Positions 8,367 through 16,608 of a DNA stretch of 64,000 nt are shown in pieces. The position numbers and the translations under genes are program-made. The notes beneath the pieces were generated by a model. That model was not told the DNA's origin. It worked only from the letters and a program-made list of their open reading frames with translations, and did no database searches. The stretch is from positions 248,001-312,000 of the forward strand of contig NZ_JAAJBU010000003.1 of the NCBI RefSeq assembly GCF_011392125.1, read 5' to 3'. The DNA comes from Flavobacterium lotistagni. Its GTDB lineage: Bacteria > Bacteroidota > Bacteroidia > Flavobacteriales > Flavobacteriaceae. How positions within the stretch are numbered: position 1 is the stretch's first letter; the number at the start of each line of letters is the position of its first letter.

Positions 8367-8400
8367 AATTATTAATTATTAACTATTCATTATTAATTAA
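8367..8400. repeat. Right terminal repeat of cassette, TTATTAA units
   Basis: Two TTATTAA units, one degenerate unit (CTATTCA), one more TTATTAA and TTAA. It is the inverted counterpart of 7952-7984. It overlaps the last codons and stop of mvaD (ending ...LINNE). Confidence 0.9.
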
Positions 8401-9471
8401 AGAAGCTCCTCGTCCGATTTCGTCACAAATATACTGACCATTTTCGCAATAGCCAACCAATTCGTCCTGAATAAATTGCAATATTTCCACTTTATTTTTC
8501 TGAGGATACAAAACATGCACGTTGGCTCCAGCATCTAACGTAAAACAAACCGGAATATTGGATTGCTTTCTGAAATTCCAAATGCGGTTAATAATCTCCA
8601 AAGTATTGGGCTTCATCAAAATAAAATACGGCATCGAAGCCATCATCATCGCATGCAAAGTGAGGGCTTCACTTTCGACGATTTCAATGAACGATTGCAA
8701 ATCGCCATTTTCGAGAACCATTTTCAGCTTCGATAAATTGCTGTGTGCTTGATGAAATCGATTCTCGGCGTACGGATGCCCGTTCATTAAGTTGTGCCCA
8801 ACAGTACTAGAAACTTGCTTTTCGCCTTTGTCGACCAATAAAATAGTATCTTGATAGTTTTCAAAATTCGGGTGAATTTGACCCGGGAATTCCACGCCAA
8901 ATAAATCAGAGCTTCCGTTAATCTCTGCATGATTTCCCCAAACAACGGCTTTTCCTTTGATGCTTCTGCAAGCGCTTCCCGAACCCAAACGCGCCAAAAA
9001 AGAAGCTTTTTGATAGAAATAGTCATCAGTCATCTTAGGATTCAAGACTTTTTCAAGACTCATGATATTCATCGACAAAGCGGCCATGCCCGAGGCAGAC
9101 GATGCAATTCCGGAGCTGTGAGGAAAGGTATTTCGCGTGTCGATGGTAAAGTGGTATTGCTTCAAATACAGGCAATAGGTCGCGATACGCTCTAAAAATT
9201 TCTCGATTTTGGGCTTGAAATCTTCCTTGGGCTTTCCTTCAAAAAGCAGCTCGAATGAAAAATCTTCGTCAGTTGACTTTTTTTCAAAAACGACCGAAGT
9301 AATGGTTTTGCAATTATTCAGCGTAAAACTGATCGACGGATTGGCCGGAATCTGGTGCGCTTTTTTGCCCCAGTATTTTACTAATGCAATATTGCTCGGC
9401 GCGCTCCATGAGAAGGTTCCGCGTTCAATTAAATTCAAAAATGGCGCTGCAATAAAATCCGATTCAGGCAT
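8383..9471 (-). CDS. mvaD: Diphosphomevalonate decarboxylase
   Basis: Catalyses the ATP-dependent decarboxylation of mevalonate diphosphate to isopentenyl diphosphate in the cytoplasm. The 362-residue length fits the family. Motifs: SAPSNIALVKYWGKK near residue 23 (substrate-binding Tyr and Lys), HSSGIASSASGMAALSMNI near 116 (the GHMP phosphate loop), and TLDAGANVHVLYP near 310 containing the catalytic Asp. First gene of an isoprenoid operon with the GHMP kinase and UbiA prenyltransferase. Its final residues (about LINNE) are encoded by the terminal repeat of the adjacent cassette, so the original C-terminus may have been replaced by a few residues. Confidence 0.95.
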   Translation of the reverse strand: MPESDFIAAPFLNLIERGTFSWSAPSNIALVKYWGKKAHQIPANPSISFTLNNCKTITSVVFEKKSTDEDFSFELLFEGKPKEDFKPKIEKFLERIATYCLYLKQYHFTIDTRNTFPHSSGIASSASGMAALSMNIMSLEKVLNPKMTDDYFYQKASFLARLGSGSACRSIKGKAVVWGNHAEINGSSDLFGVEFPGQIHPNFENYQDTILLVDKGEKQVSSTVGHNLMNGHPYAENRFHQAHSNLSKLKMVLENGDLQSFIEIVESEALTLHAMMMASMPYFILMKPNTLEIINRIWNFRKQSNIPVCFTLDAGANVHVLYPQKNKVEILQFIQDELVGYCENGQYICDEIGRGASLINNE

Positions 9472-9487
9472 ACATGGAAATTTTGAA

Positions 9488-9495
9488 CAAATATA
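9488..9495 (-). promoter_or_regulatory. Predicted -7 box of mvaD
   Basis: Minus strand TATATTTG, 16 bp upstream of the mvaD ATG. It lies back to back with the tspO promoter, only 6 bp from its TTTG box. Confidence 0.55.
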
Positions 9496-9500
9496 CTGCT

Positions 9501-9528
9501 TTTGGTTAAACGCCGATGCTTAACTTTG
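9501..9528 (+). promoter_or_regulatory. Predicted promoter of tspO
   Basis: TTTG at 9501-9504 and TAACTTTG at 9521-9528, spacing 16 bp (slightly short against the usual 17-23), 33 bp upstream of the ATG. Confidence 0.55.
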
Positions 9529-9561
9529 CCCTGGCAACACAACACTTAATTCTCAGACTTT

Positions 9562-10038
9562 ATGAATAAGCCACTCAAAATCGCCATTTTCGTCGCCACT
9601 TGTCTCGCCGTCGGATTTTTGTCAGGACAAGCTACGCAGTCTTCGGTCAATACTTGGTTCCCGATGTTGATTAAACCAAGTTTTAACCCGCCACCTTGGG
9701 TTTTCTCTCCGGTTTGGAGTTTACTTTATGTACTAATGGGCGTGGCAGCCGGTTTGGTTTGGAACCGCATCGATTTTGAAAGGGAAGCCGTTCGCAAAGC
9801 ACTTATTTTCTTTGCTATTCAATTGGCTTTAAATGCGCTTTGGTCGGTTCTTTTTTTCGGATTGAAAAATCCGCTGCTGGCTTTGATTGAGGTTGTTTTG
9901 CTTTGGTTGATGATTTACGAAACCTATTATAAGTTCAATAAAATAGACAAAGTAGCGGGTTATCTTTTTATTCCGTATCTGCTTTGGGTGAGTTTTGCGA
10001 CGTTGCTCAACGCAAGTATTTGGTGGTTGAACCGATAA
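9562..10038 (+). CDS. tspO: TspO/MBR family membrane protein
   Basis: Five-helix membrane protein of the translocator protein/peripheral benzodiazepine receptor family, known to bind porphyrins and cholesterol-like ligands and implicated in tetrapyrrole and stress responses. The 158 residues match family length. Visible family features: WFPMLIKPSFNPPPWVFSPVWSLLYVLMG (residues 32-60, Trp/Pro-rich loop and helix 2), ALNALWSVLFFGLKNPLLAL near 93, and a C-terminal LLNASIWWLNR. Transcribed divergently from mvaD, from overlapping promoters. No photosynthesis or heme gene is beside it. Confidence 0.94.
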   Translation: MNKPLKIAIFVATCLAVGFLSGQATQSSVNTWFPMLIKPSFNPPPWVFSPVWSLLYVLMGVAAGLVWNRIDFEREAVRKALIFFAIQLALNALWSVLFFGLKNPLLALIEVVLLWLMIYETYYKFNKIDKVAGYLFIPYLLWVSFATLLNASIWWLNR

Positions 10039-10150
10039 AAAAAATCCTGAGATTGATACTTCTAGTAGAAATTAAAAGGACTAAAACTTTGTTCGGATGT
10101 TTTTTTGACCATGCCAATTGACCTCAAATATTTTGGTTGATAAGTTGGTT

Positions 10151-11362
10151 TTACAGAATGGTTTCGGCCACGATGAAGCCACTGGTCCAAGCATTCTGAA
10201 AATTGAAGCCACCCGTAATCGCGTCGATGTTGACTATTTCACCCGCAAAATATAAATCCGGCAGCAACTTACTTTCCATGGTTTTGAAGTTGATTTCCTT
10301 TAAATCGATACCGCCTGCCGTAACGAATTCTTCCTTGAAAGTACTTTTGCCATTCACCTGAAATTGTGCCTGAGTGAGTTGATTGGCTAGATTCACAAGT
10401 TGGTTTTTAGACAAATCGGCCCACTTGGTTTCAGCATTGATTCCGGTAGCGTTGACGAGGCTTTCCCACAAACGGTTTGGCAAATGCAAAGGAGATTTTC
10501 CTGAAACAATTTTTTTTGCGTTTTCGTGCTTGAGTTCCTTCAAGGTTTCGATACTTTCATTGAAATCGCTATCGGGCAACCAATTCACGATGATGGTAAA
10601 CTGATAATTTTTCTCGTGCAGAATCCGTGCGCCCCAAGCCGACAAACGCAAAATGCCCGGCCCGCTCATGCCCCAATGAGTAATCAGTAGCGGCCCCGAA
10701 GCACTGAGTTTGGTATCTTTCACTTTCACAAGAGCAGGTGTGGCAACGCCCATCAAATCTTTAATCCGGGAGTCTTTAATATTGAAGGTAAACAACGACG
10801 GCACCGGATTTACAATTGAATGCCCAAGGTTTTGCAGTAGTTCCCAGATTTTTGGGTTGCTGCCCGTGGCCATGACGATTTTTTGGCAAGCGAAAGTCTC
10901 GGCGTTGGTTTCGATTTTCCAATAGCCGTCACCTTTAAAGATAGACTGTACGCTTTGTCCGGTGAGTACTGCAATTCCTAATTTTTTAGTAGCGTTGAGG
11001 AAGCAATCGATGATGGTTTGCGAGGAATCTGAAATAGGAAACATTCTGCCATCGTCTTCGATTTTAAGTGTGACGCCGTGTTTTTCGAACCACTCAATGG
11101 TATCGCCCGAGCAAAACTGATGGAACGGCCCGCGCAATTCCTTCTCGCCGCGCGGATAGAATTTCACGAGTTCGTTCGGAACGAAACAAGCGTGGGTCAC
11201 ATTGCAACGCCCGCCGCCGGAAATGCGCACTTTTTCCAGCACGTTTTTGCCACGTTCGAGAATCGCTACTTTGGTTCGCGGATTTTTCTCAACAATATTG
11301 ATTGCCGTAAAAAAACCTGCCGCGCCTCCGCCAACAATAATAATGTCGTATTGCCGGTTCAT
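10151..11362 (-). CDS. NAD(P)/FAD-dependent oxidoreductase, BaiN/HI0933 (YhiN) family
   Basis: A 403-residue flavoprotein. The N-terminus DIIIVGGGAAGFFTAINIV is a Rossmann FAD-binding loop (GxGxxG), followed by VRISGGGRCNVTHA near residue 45, a hallmark of the HI0933 family. The C-terminal GEIVNIDAITGGFNFQNAWTSG closes the FAD site. Physiological substrate unknown; one relative, BaiN, acts on bile acid intermediates, but most members are uncharacterised. Its start overlaps the stop of the upstream GDPD gene by 4 bp (ATGA at 11359-11362), so the two are translationally coupled. Confidence 0.92.
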   Translation of the reverse strand: MNRQYDIIIVGGGAAGFFTAINIVEKNPRTKVAILERGKNVLEKVRISGGGRCNVTHACFVPNELVKFYPRGEKELRGPFHQFCSGDTIEWFEKHGVTLKIEDDGRMFPISDSSQTIIDCFLNATKKLGIAVLTGQSVQSIFKGDGYWKIETNAETFACQKIVMATGSNPKIWELLQNLGHSIVNPVPSLFTFNIKDSRIKDLMGVATPALVKVKDTKLSASGPLLITHWGMSGPGILRLSAWGARILHEKNYQFTIIVNWLPDSDFNESIETLKELKHENAKKIVSGKSPLHLPNRLWESLVNATGINAETKWADLSKNQLVNLANQLTQAQFQVNGKSTFKEEFVTAGGIDLKEINFKTMESKLLPDLYFAGEIVNIDAITGGFNFQNAWTSGFIVAETIL

Positions 11363-12036
11363 ATTCTTTCAGGAAAATCGCTAATGATTCCGCTGACGTG
11401 GAATGATTTTATTTTTTCAAGATCTTCCGGTTCGTTGACGGTCCAAGGGAAAACTTCAAACCCTTTTCGTTGCATTTGTGTTGTGTTTTCTCGTGTTAGT
11501 AAATGAAAATAAGGATGAATGCTGCGTGCGTGGATGAATTCGGCAAAACCAACCGCTAGTTCTATATCGGTCAAAGTGAGTACGCCCAGCGCAACTTTGG
11601 GATCGAGCCGATGTACTTCCTGCAAAGCGTTCCAATCAAAACTGGAAACCAGAAAATGGCTATAATCCCAGTTGTTATTGTTGATGTATTTTTGAATCAA
11701 ACCCACAACCGGTTGGGCAGTACCTTCGCCTTTGAGTTCGACGTTGATGAAGATCCGGCGGTTGACCAAATCGAAAACTTCTGACAAGAGCGGAATCGTG
11801 TGTTCGCCATCAATACGCAGGTTTTTTAACTCGGTCCAACTCATTTGGTTCACGATACCTTCGCGGTGGGTTGTCCGATTTACGGTTTCATCATGAATCA
11901 CCACAATTTGGCCATCAGCACTCAGATGCACATCGAGTTCCACAGCGTCAACGCCGAGCTGAATCGCCTTTGCAATCGAAGCCAACGTATTTTCCGGTTC
12001 GTGTCCTTTGGCGCCGCGATGTCCTATTTTGAGCAT
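11359..12036 (-). CDS. Glycerophosphodiester phosphodiesterase (GDPD)
   Basis: Hydrolyses glycerophosphodiesters to glycerol-3-phosphate and an alcohol. The 225-residue TIM barrel shows the catalytic signatures IGHRGAKGHEPENTLASI (residues 3-20) and DAVELDVHLSADGQIVVIHD (about 30-49), which carry the metal-binding Glu/Asp and catalytic His pair. It ends with the typical FPWTVNEPEDLEKI...GIISDFPE. No signal peptide, so probably cytoplasmic. Overlaps the downstream flavoprotein gene by 4 bp. It has its own -7 box in the 30-bp gap behind the amylase gene, so it is probably independent of the starch operon. Confidence 0.94.
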   Translation of the reverse strand: MLKIGHRGAKGHEPENTLASIAKAIQLGVDAVELDVHLSADGQIVVIHDETVNRTTHREGIVNQMSWTELKNLRIDGEHTIPLLSEVFDLVNRRIFINVELKGEGTAQPVVGLIQKYINNNNWDYSHFLVSSFDWNALQEVHRLDPKVALGVLTLTDIELAVGFAEFIHARSIHPYFHLLTRENTTQMQRKGFEVFPWTVNEPEDLEKIKSFHVSGIISDFPERI

Positions 12037-12056
12037 TTGTTTATTGGTTCAAAGCG

Positions 12057-12064
12057 CAAAGGTA
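12057..12064 (-). promoter_or_regulatory. Predicted -7 box of the GDPD gene
   Basis: Minus strand TACCTTTG in the short gap between the upstream amylase stop (12069) and the GDPD ATG (12036). Confidence 0.5.
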
Positions 12065-12068
12065 GGAT

Positions 12069-13739
12069 TTATAATTTCTCGATAAGAACTAGGTCAAAAT
12101 CGGTGTCGAAAATAACTTTCCCGTCAGTAACTACGGCCGTTTTACCCGAATAAGCGTCTTTTACTTTGGTGCCGTTTTTGAAAATTTTCCCGACCAAAAT
12201 GTCTTTTTTGCCTGGTTTTAGTTCCAGTCCAATCACAACTTGGTCGCTGTATTTTCCTTTGGTGAAAGTTCTCGAAAACACATAAGGTTGTGCCGAGAGT
12301 TGCTCGTGAATTCCCGCGCCTACTGCCGGATGGTTTTTGCGGAACAAACCGATTTTCTGCCAATGCGCCAGAATTTTCTGGGTTTCCGGGTTCGATTTGA
12401 CCTCGTTCCAATTCATGAACGAGCGCAAAGTGGCATCGCCTTCAGTGCCTTCAATTTCGAGCGAGCGACCGGTTTCATCACCGTAATAAATCTGGGAAAC
12501 ACCGGGCGTTAACAATAACTTGGTTCCAGCTTCAAAGTTTTTAGTGCGCGCGCCGTCAAACGGTTTGGAATCGTCGTGCGAAGAAATATAGTTCAGCACG
12601 CTATAGCCTTTAAGTTCGCCGTTGAGCTTGTCTGAATATTTCGAAAACAAGCCTTCATAGCTCATTTGCGCCGCATTCCATTTGAACTCGAAGTTGATCA
12701 TATTGTTGAACCCGTGTTTGAAATAGTTGACCTTCTTGTCGCCGAAATCGAAATCTTGCCCAGCGCTGATGCCGTAATTGTACACTTCGGCAATGGTATA
12801 AAACGGGTTGTTGTCTAGAACTTTTTTAGGATGCTTTTTCTTCCACATCGCGAAAGCGTAATCGCATTGGGTTTTGAAATCGGCCCAAACCGCTTCATCG
12901 ACATGTTTCACCGTATCGCCACGATAGCCGTCAATCCCGAATTCAAGAATATAGTCGGTCAGCCATTTGATGATGTAATACTTCGGTGCACGCGGATAAC
13001 CTGTTCTTTTGAAGAAAGCATCAAGCGACGCCATTTCAGATTCATAACGGCCTTCTTTTTTCCATTTCTCGACTAAAAACGAAGGCAATTCCACATTAGC
13101 ATTGCTTTCAGTAAGCACGTCCGGCAGGTTTTTCACTAACGTACAAGCTGTTGTATTTTGATATGTTTTATAATCACATTGCGGGCTGGTCCGCACCCAA
13201 TCCGAAGGCCAAACGGTATCAATTTCTGTGACAGGGCCGGTATGATTGATTACACCGTCAAGCACAATCCGAATGCCTTTTGCGTGGGCTTTTGTTACCA
13301 GTTCCGCCAAATCTTTTTTAGTACCGAAGTTCGGGTCGAGTGCCGTCCAATCGCGCGTCCAGTAGCCATGGAAGCCGTAAGTAAGGCCGGTGCCTTCATC
13401 TACGCCATCGTGAATTTGCTCGACAATCGGAGTGAACCAAATGGCATTCACGCCCAATTTATCGAAATAACCTTCGTCTAGTTTTTCGATAATGCCCCGA
13501 AGGTTGCCGCCTTCGAAACCGCGCAGTTTGGCTGTGGACTTGGTTCGGTTGAAATAGGTTTGCTTGGTCGGATTTCCATCGAAGAAGCGGTCGGTCATCA
13601 AGAAATACAGATTGGCGCCTTCCCAGACAAACGGCTTTTTCACGACGGTTTTTGCCGCTTTGGTTTTTTTATTCTGTGCTAGGCTGACTGGACTGTTCAA
13701 GGCAAATGCGATTAAAAGTAAGGCAAATGTTTTTTTCAT
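12069..13739 (-). CDS. GH13 alpha-amylase family protein, exported
   Basis: Glycoside hydrolase acting on alpha-1,4-glucans. A 556-residue protein with a Sec signal peptide (MKKTFALLLIAFALNSPVSLA) and a (beta/alpha)8 barrel starting at NLYFLMTDRFFDGNP. GH13 catalytic residues: nucleophile D275 in DGYRGDTVKHVD, acid/base E318 in TIAEVYNYG, and D389 in SSHDDSKPFD. The C-terminal beta domain is intact. No lipobox, so probably periplasmic. The start is 1 bp after the GH31 stop, so they form one transcription unit. Predicted to shorten malto-oligosaccharides imported by the SusCD pair encoded 11 kb away. Exact product specificity cannot be read from sequence. Confidence 0.92.
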   Translation of the reverse strand: MKKTFALLLIAFALNSPVSLAQNKKTKAAKTVVKKPFVWEGANLYFLMTDRFFDGNPTKQTYFNRTKSTAKLRGFEGGNLRGIIEKLDEGYFDKLGVNAIWFTPIVEQIHDGVDEGTGLTYGFHGYWTRDWTALDPNFGTKKDLAELVTKAHAKGIRIVLDGVINHTGPVTEIDTVWPSDWVRTSPQCDYKTYQNTTACTLVKNLPDVLTESNANVELPSFLVEKWKKEGRYESEMASLDAFFKRTGYPRAPKYYIIKWLTDYILEFGIDGYRGDTVKHVDEAVWADFKTQCDYAFAMWKKKHPKKVLDNNPFYTIAEVYNYGISAGQDFDFGDKKVNYFKHGFNNMINFEFKWNAAQMSYEGLFSKYSDKLNGELKGYSVLNYISSHDDSKPFDGARTKNFEAGTKLLLTPGVSQIYYGDETGRSLEIEGTEGDATLRSFMNWNEVKSNPETQKILAHWQKIGLFRKNHPAVGAGIHEQLSAQPYVFSRTFTKGKYSDQVVIGLELKPGKKDILVGKIFKNGTKVKDAYSGKTAVVTDGKVIFDTDFDLVLIEKL

Positions 13740-13740
13740 A

Positions 13741-16107
13741 TTAAAACTGGATTTGAATGTTAACAGCAGTTCCTTTGGCCCAATTTACGGGAATTTCCAG
13801 CCTGTTGTTGTTGGTTTTGAAGACAGCTTCTTTCCCGTTGACGCTCACTTTCTGTACTTTGTTGAGGTGGTGCAGGATTAGGTTTACGTTTTTATCTGTT
13901 GCGGTAAAAGCTTTCCCTGTCGTTGTGTTCAAGTTAATGTTGAGTGTTTTTTCATTTGTATTGGCTTTAAAGCCGAGCAGTTCGTACTGGCCTTTTTCGA
14001 AATCGTTGGGTGTGAGACCGTCATCGTTATAAAGTTGTCCGGAACTCGCTTTGGTTTTTTCATCGAAATAATAATGCAAATCAAAATTAGCCAACGAATA
14101 TTTAGTGGTATTCTGAATCGTTTTGATCATCGGGATGAACGCTCCGCCGCGCACAAAAACCGGAATATGGTCTTCGGCTACAGGAACCATTTTCGAACTT
14201 CCTCCCAAATATTGCTGATCGGTATAGAAATCAAACCAACTATTGTTTTTCGGGAAATAAACCGACGTGGAAGTCACCGCAGATTTAGTAATTGGAGTTA
14301 CTAGGAAATCATTGCCCCATAGATAAGTTTCGCTCACTGATAATAAAGATTTGTTGTCTGGTTCTTCAAAGAAAAGCGGGCGCATGAGCGGAATTCCTTT
14401 TTGGTTGTTCTCGAAAGAAATCGTGTAATTATAAGGCAGCAACTGATAACGCAATTCCACCAATTTCTTCGCTTTGGCTTTGGTTGCGATGTCTTTGTAA
14501 ACCGGTTCCGAAGCGACTTCTTCCTGCGCATGCGGACGGAAAATCGGTTGAAAAACCCCATATTGCAACCAGCGCAAGTACAATTCGTTATCGAAATAAT
14601 CGCCGGCAAAACCACCCAGGTCCGAGTGCATATAACCCATTCCTTGCATGCCCATTTGTAAAGCGATTTCCGTTTGCGATTGCAAGCCGCCCCAACTTCT
14701 GTTGACGTCGCCGCTCCAAGGTACCATGCCGAAACGCTGCGAACCCGAATAACCCGAGCGCATCAAAATAAACGGACGTTGGTTCGGAAAATCTTTCTGA
14801 TACCCGTCAGCCACTAACTTCGCCCAATTGTGGCCATAAACATTGTGCACGGCATCGGCTTTTCCTTTAGCCGTGAAGGCTTTCGACGGAAATACTTCCG
14901 GTTCGCCCAAATCGCCCCACAATCCGCCAACGCCTTGGTTGATCATTTTCTTGTAAATGTCCCAAAACCAAGCTTTGCCTTCGGGTTTGAAAACATCAAT
15001 GATGCCCGTGTTACCGAAATAAAAATCATAAGTGCAAGGTTTTCCGGTTTTGTCGGTGGCGAGTATTTTCTTATCGACGGCTTCTTGCCATTTGCTCGAA
15101 GTAGTCAGGATAAAAGGCTCGGTAATCAGAATCGTTTTGATGCCTTTGCTGTTGAAATCCGAAATCATTTTGTCTGGGTTCGGGAATTTGTCTTTGTCCC
15201 ATTCGAGGTTGCCCATCGTGCCTTGAATCGTTTTGCCGAACCAATACAAATCAAGAATGATCGCATCTACAGGAATTTCGTCTTTGATGAAACGGTCGAT
15301 GGTTTTCTGGGTTTCTTCCTGCGAATGATAGCCAAAACGGCTCGAGAAATTGCCCAAAGCCCAGCGCGGTAAAAGCGGTTGTTTTCCGGTGAGATCGGTA
15401 TAGTTTTTAGTCAACTCAGTCCAAGAATCGGCGGCGATTATTTGATAGGTTTTCCGTCCGGAAATGGTTTCGTAAGCTAAAGTATTGTCTTTTTTGCTGT
15501 CGAGGTCGAGATAACCAATCGGCTCATTGTCGAAATGCACTGCGTAAATCTTGGACGACATCACCAGCGGCATCGTGAAATTCATCAGTTCCGCACGGGT
15601 TTCATAACCGTAATGCGCTCGGTTGTAGAGCTGTAAACGGTTGCCCCGGCGGTTCATTCCTAAAGCTCTGGCGCCGCCTCCATACAAAACTTCGGTATCG
15701 TCGAGATTGAAATTGATGGTTTCGGTCGAATCCTTTTTGGTGTAGCCGTTTTTCTCTGAAATCAGCGCTTTGCCTTTGTAAGAATAGGAAATTTTGAAAG
15801 GCGATTTCTCGATGCTGACCGAAATCCCATTCGTGCTGAGCGTTAGATTGGTTTTGCTATCAGTAATTTTGGTTTTCACTTTTCCGGGCGACAAAACTAC
15901 CGCGTGTGATTCGGGGTTGAAAATTTCGCCTTTCGGGAGAAATGAAGTCTCTACGATGTGCTCCGAGTACGGCTTCAAAATATACTTACCATCGGAGGTA
16001 ATGATTTCAACTGTATTGCCGGATTTCTTGTAACCCTCGAATTTCCGGTTTGCGTTCTGGGCAAAAGCAACGGAAGTAATCAGGAAAAGGAAAAGGATTT
16101 TTTTCAT
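13741..16107 (-). CDS. GH31 alpha-glucosidase
   Basis: Releases glucose from non-reducing ends of alpha-glucans. The 788-residue protein has a signal peptide (MKKILFLFLITSVAFA). The N-terminal beta-sandwich is followed by the GH31 barrel. Nucleophile D399 lies in GLWGDLGEPE (family WxDxGE) and acid/base D467 in PWSGDVNRSW; HSDLGGF and FRPHAQEE further on are also typical. C-terminal DUF5110-like beta domains. Likely periplasmic, serving the maltodextrin pathway. A repeat-bounded cassette begins only 14 bp upstream of the ATG, so its 5' leader is now cassette sequence. Confidence 0.94.
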   Translation of the reverse strand: MKKILFLFLITSVAFAQNANRKFEGYKKSGNTVEIITSDGKYILKPYSEHIVETSFLPKGEIFNPESHAVVLSPGKVKTKITDSKTNLTLSTNGISVSIEKSPFKISYSYKGKALISEKNGYTKKDSTETINFNLDDTEVLYGGGARALGMNRRGNRLQLYNRAHYGYETRAELMNFTMPLVMSSKIYAVHFDNEPIGYLDLDSKKDNTLAYETISGRKTYQIIAADSWTELTKNYTDLTGKQPLLPRWALGNFSSRFGYHSQEETQKTIDRFIKDEIPVDAIILDLYWFGKTIQGTMGNLEWDKDKFPNPDKMISDFNSKGIKTILITEPFILTTSSKWQEAVDKKILATDKTGKPCTYDFYFGNTGIIDVFKPEGKAWFWDIYKKMINQGVGGLWGDLGEPEVFPSKAFTAKGKADAVHNVYGHNWAKLVADGYQKDFPNQRPFILMRSGYSGSQRFGMVPWSGDVNRSWGGLQSQTEIALQMGMQGMGYMHSDLGGFAGDYFDNELYLRWLQYGVFQPIFRPHAQEEVASEPVYKDIATKAKAKKLVELRYQLLPYNYTISFENNQKGIPLMRPLFFEEPDNKSLLSVSETYLWGNDFLVTPITKSAVTSTSVYFPKNNSWFDFYTDQQYLGGSSKMVPVAEDHIPVFVRGGAFIPMIKTIQNTTKYSLANFDLHYYFDEKTKASSGQLYNDDGLTPNDFEKGQYELLGFKANTNEKTLNINLNTTTGKAFTATDKNVNLILHHLNKVQKVSVNGKEAVFKTNNNRLEIPVNWAKGTAVNIQIQF

Positions 16108-16121
16108 TATTCTTATTTAAA

Positions 16122-16147
16122 TCTCGCAAAGACGCAAAGGCGCAAAG
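16122..16147. repeat. Left terminal repeat of GxxExxY cassette
   Basis: TCT followed by CGCAAAGA, CGCAAAGG and CGCAAAG: three tandem copies of an 8-bp unit. Confidence 0.9.
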
Positions 16148-16156
16148 CTTGTGTTA

Positions 16157-16533
16157 TTAAAGGTTGTTTACAACTCTGGTTATTCCGTTTTTTATGTAAG
16201 CCTCATTAAAGTTGATTAGTAAGCCTAACTTAAGTTTTGTAATTCGCAGATAAGTCAGTAACTGTTTTGGATGTACATTTGAAATTTGTTCAACAGATTT
16301 AATTTCTATTATTACTTTATTCTCTACTATTAAATCAGAACGAAAACCAATATCCAAATTAACTTGTTTCCAAATTATTGGAATTGGCTTTGTCTTTCAA
16401 CTTTTAAATTTATTGAGGTAAGCTCATAAAACAATATGGTTTCATAAACACTTTCTAAAAGTCCCGGGCCTAGTTTTGAATGAATTCTAAAACAGGTGTC
16501 CACGACAATTCTCGATAATTCATTTTCAGTCAT
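16157..16533 (-). pseudogene. GxxExxY protein, broken by a one-base deletion
   Basis: The first frame from the ATG at 16533 gives MTENELSRIVVDTCFRIHSK and then LGPGLLESVYE, which contains the family motif GxxExxY, but it meets a stop near 16384. The -1 frame continues with IIWKQVNLDIGFRSDLIVENK and VIIEIKSVEQI to the stop at 16157. Adding one A within the Cs-As run at 16389-16391 (TTT on the plus strand instead of TTTT) joins both halves into a standard protein of about 125 residues. Family function is unknown; the ExK-type core resembles PD-(D/E)XK nucleases. The gene may be a pseudogene, or the gap may be a sequencing error in a short homopolymer. Confidence 0.85.
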
Positions 16534-16581
16534 GTGGCGTAAATATATGTATTGGCTTGTATAATTGAAAACACTAAAAGA

Positions 16582-16606
16582 TTTGCGTCTCTGCGTCTTC
16601 GCGAGA
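16582..16606. repeat. Right terminal repeat of GxxExxY cassette
   Basis: Inverted, slightly diverged copy of 16122-16147. It ends 2 bp before the stop codon of the GH13 gene. Confidence 0.85.
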
Positions 16607-16608
16607 AA

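Larger units (their letters stand above)
7952..8400 (-). mobile_element. Repeat-bounded cassette carrying a four-helix-bundle gene
   Basis: About 450 bp between the stop region of mvaD and the ATG of the GHMP kinase. Both ends are arrays of a 7-bp unit in opposite orientation (TTAATAA at 7952-7984, TTATTAA at 8367-8400). They form terminal inverted repeats of about 34 bp that match at about 31 positions. One small ORF fills the interior. No transposase or integrase is present. That it moves is inferred from structure only. Confidence 0.6.
16122..16606 (-). mobile_element. Repeat-bounded cassette carrying a GxxExxY gene
   Basis: About 485 bp placed between two starch genes. Its ends are inverted copies of an array of 8-bp units: CGCAAAGA/CGCAAAGG units at 16122-16147, and at 16582-16606 TTTGCGTCTCTGCGTCTTCG and GCGAGA. 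The roughly 25-bp terminal inverted repeats match at about 20 positions. Removing the cassette would leave only about 16 bp between the GH13 stop (16609) and the GH31 start (16107), a normal operon gap. ATTATTCT occurs at 16106-16113 and 16608-16615, a possible but unproven target duplication. Confidence 0.55.

Noticed and set aside
7952..8400. CRISPR or rRNA intervening sequence
   Set aside because: The repeats are 7-bp A/T units, and no rRNA sequence surrounds the four-helix-bundle gene.
16157..16357. 66-codon ORF as an independent small gene
   Set aside because: It starts in the middle of the GxxExxY fold, and the upstream frame supplies the missing N-terminus after a one-base correction.
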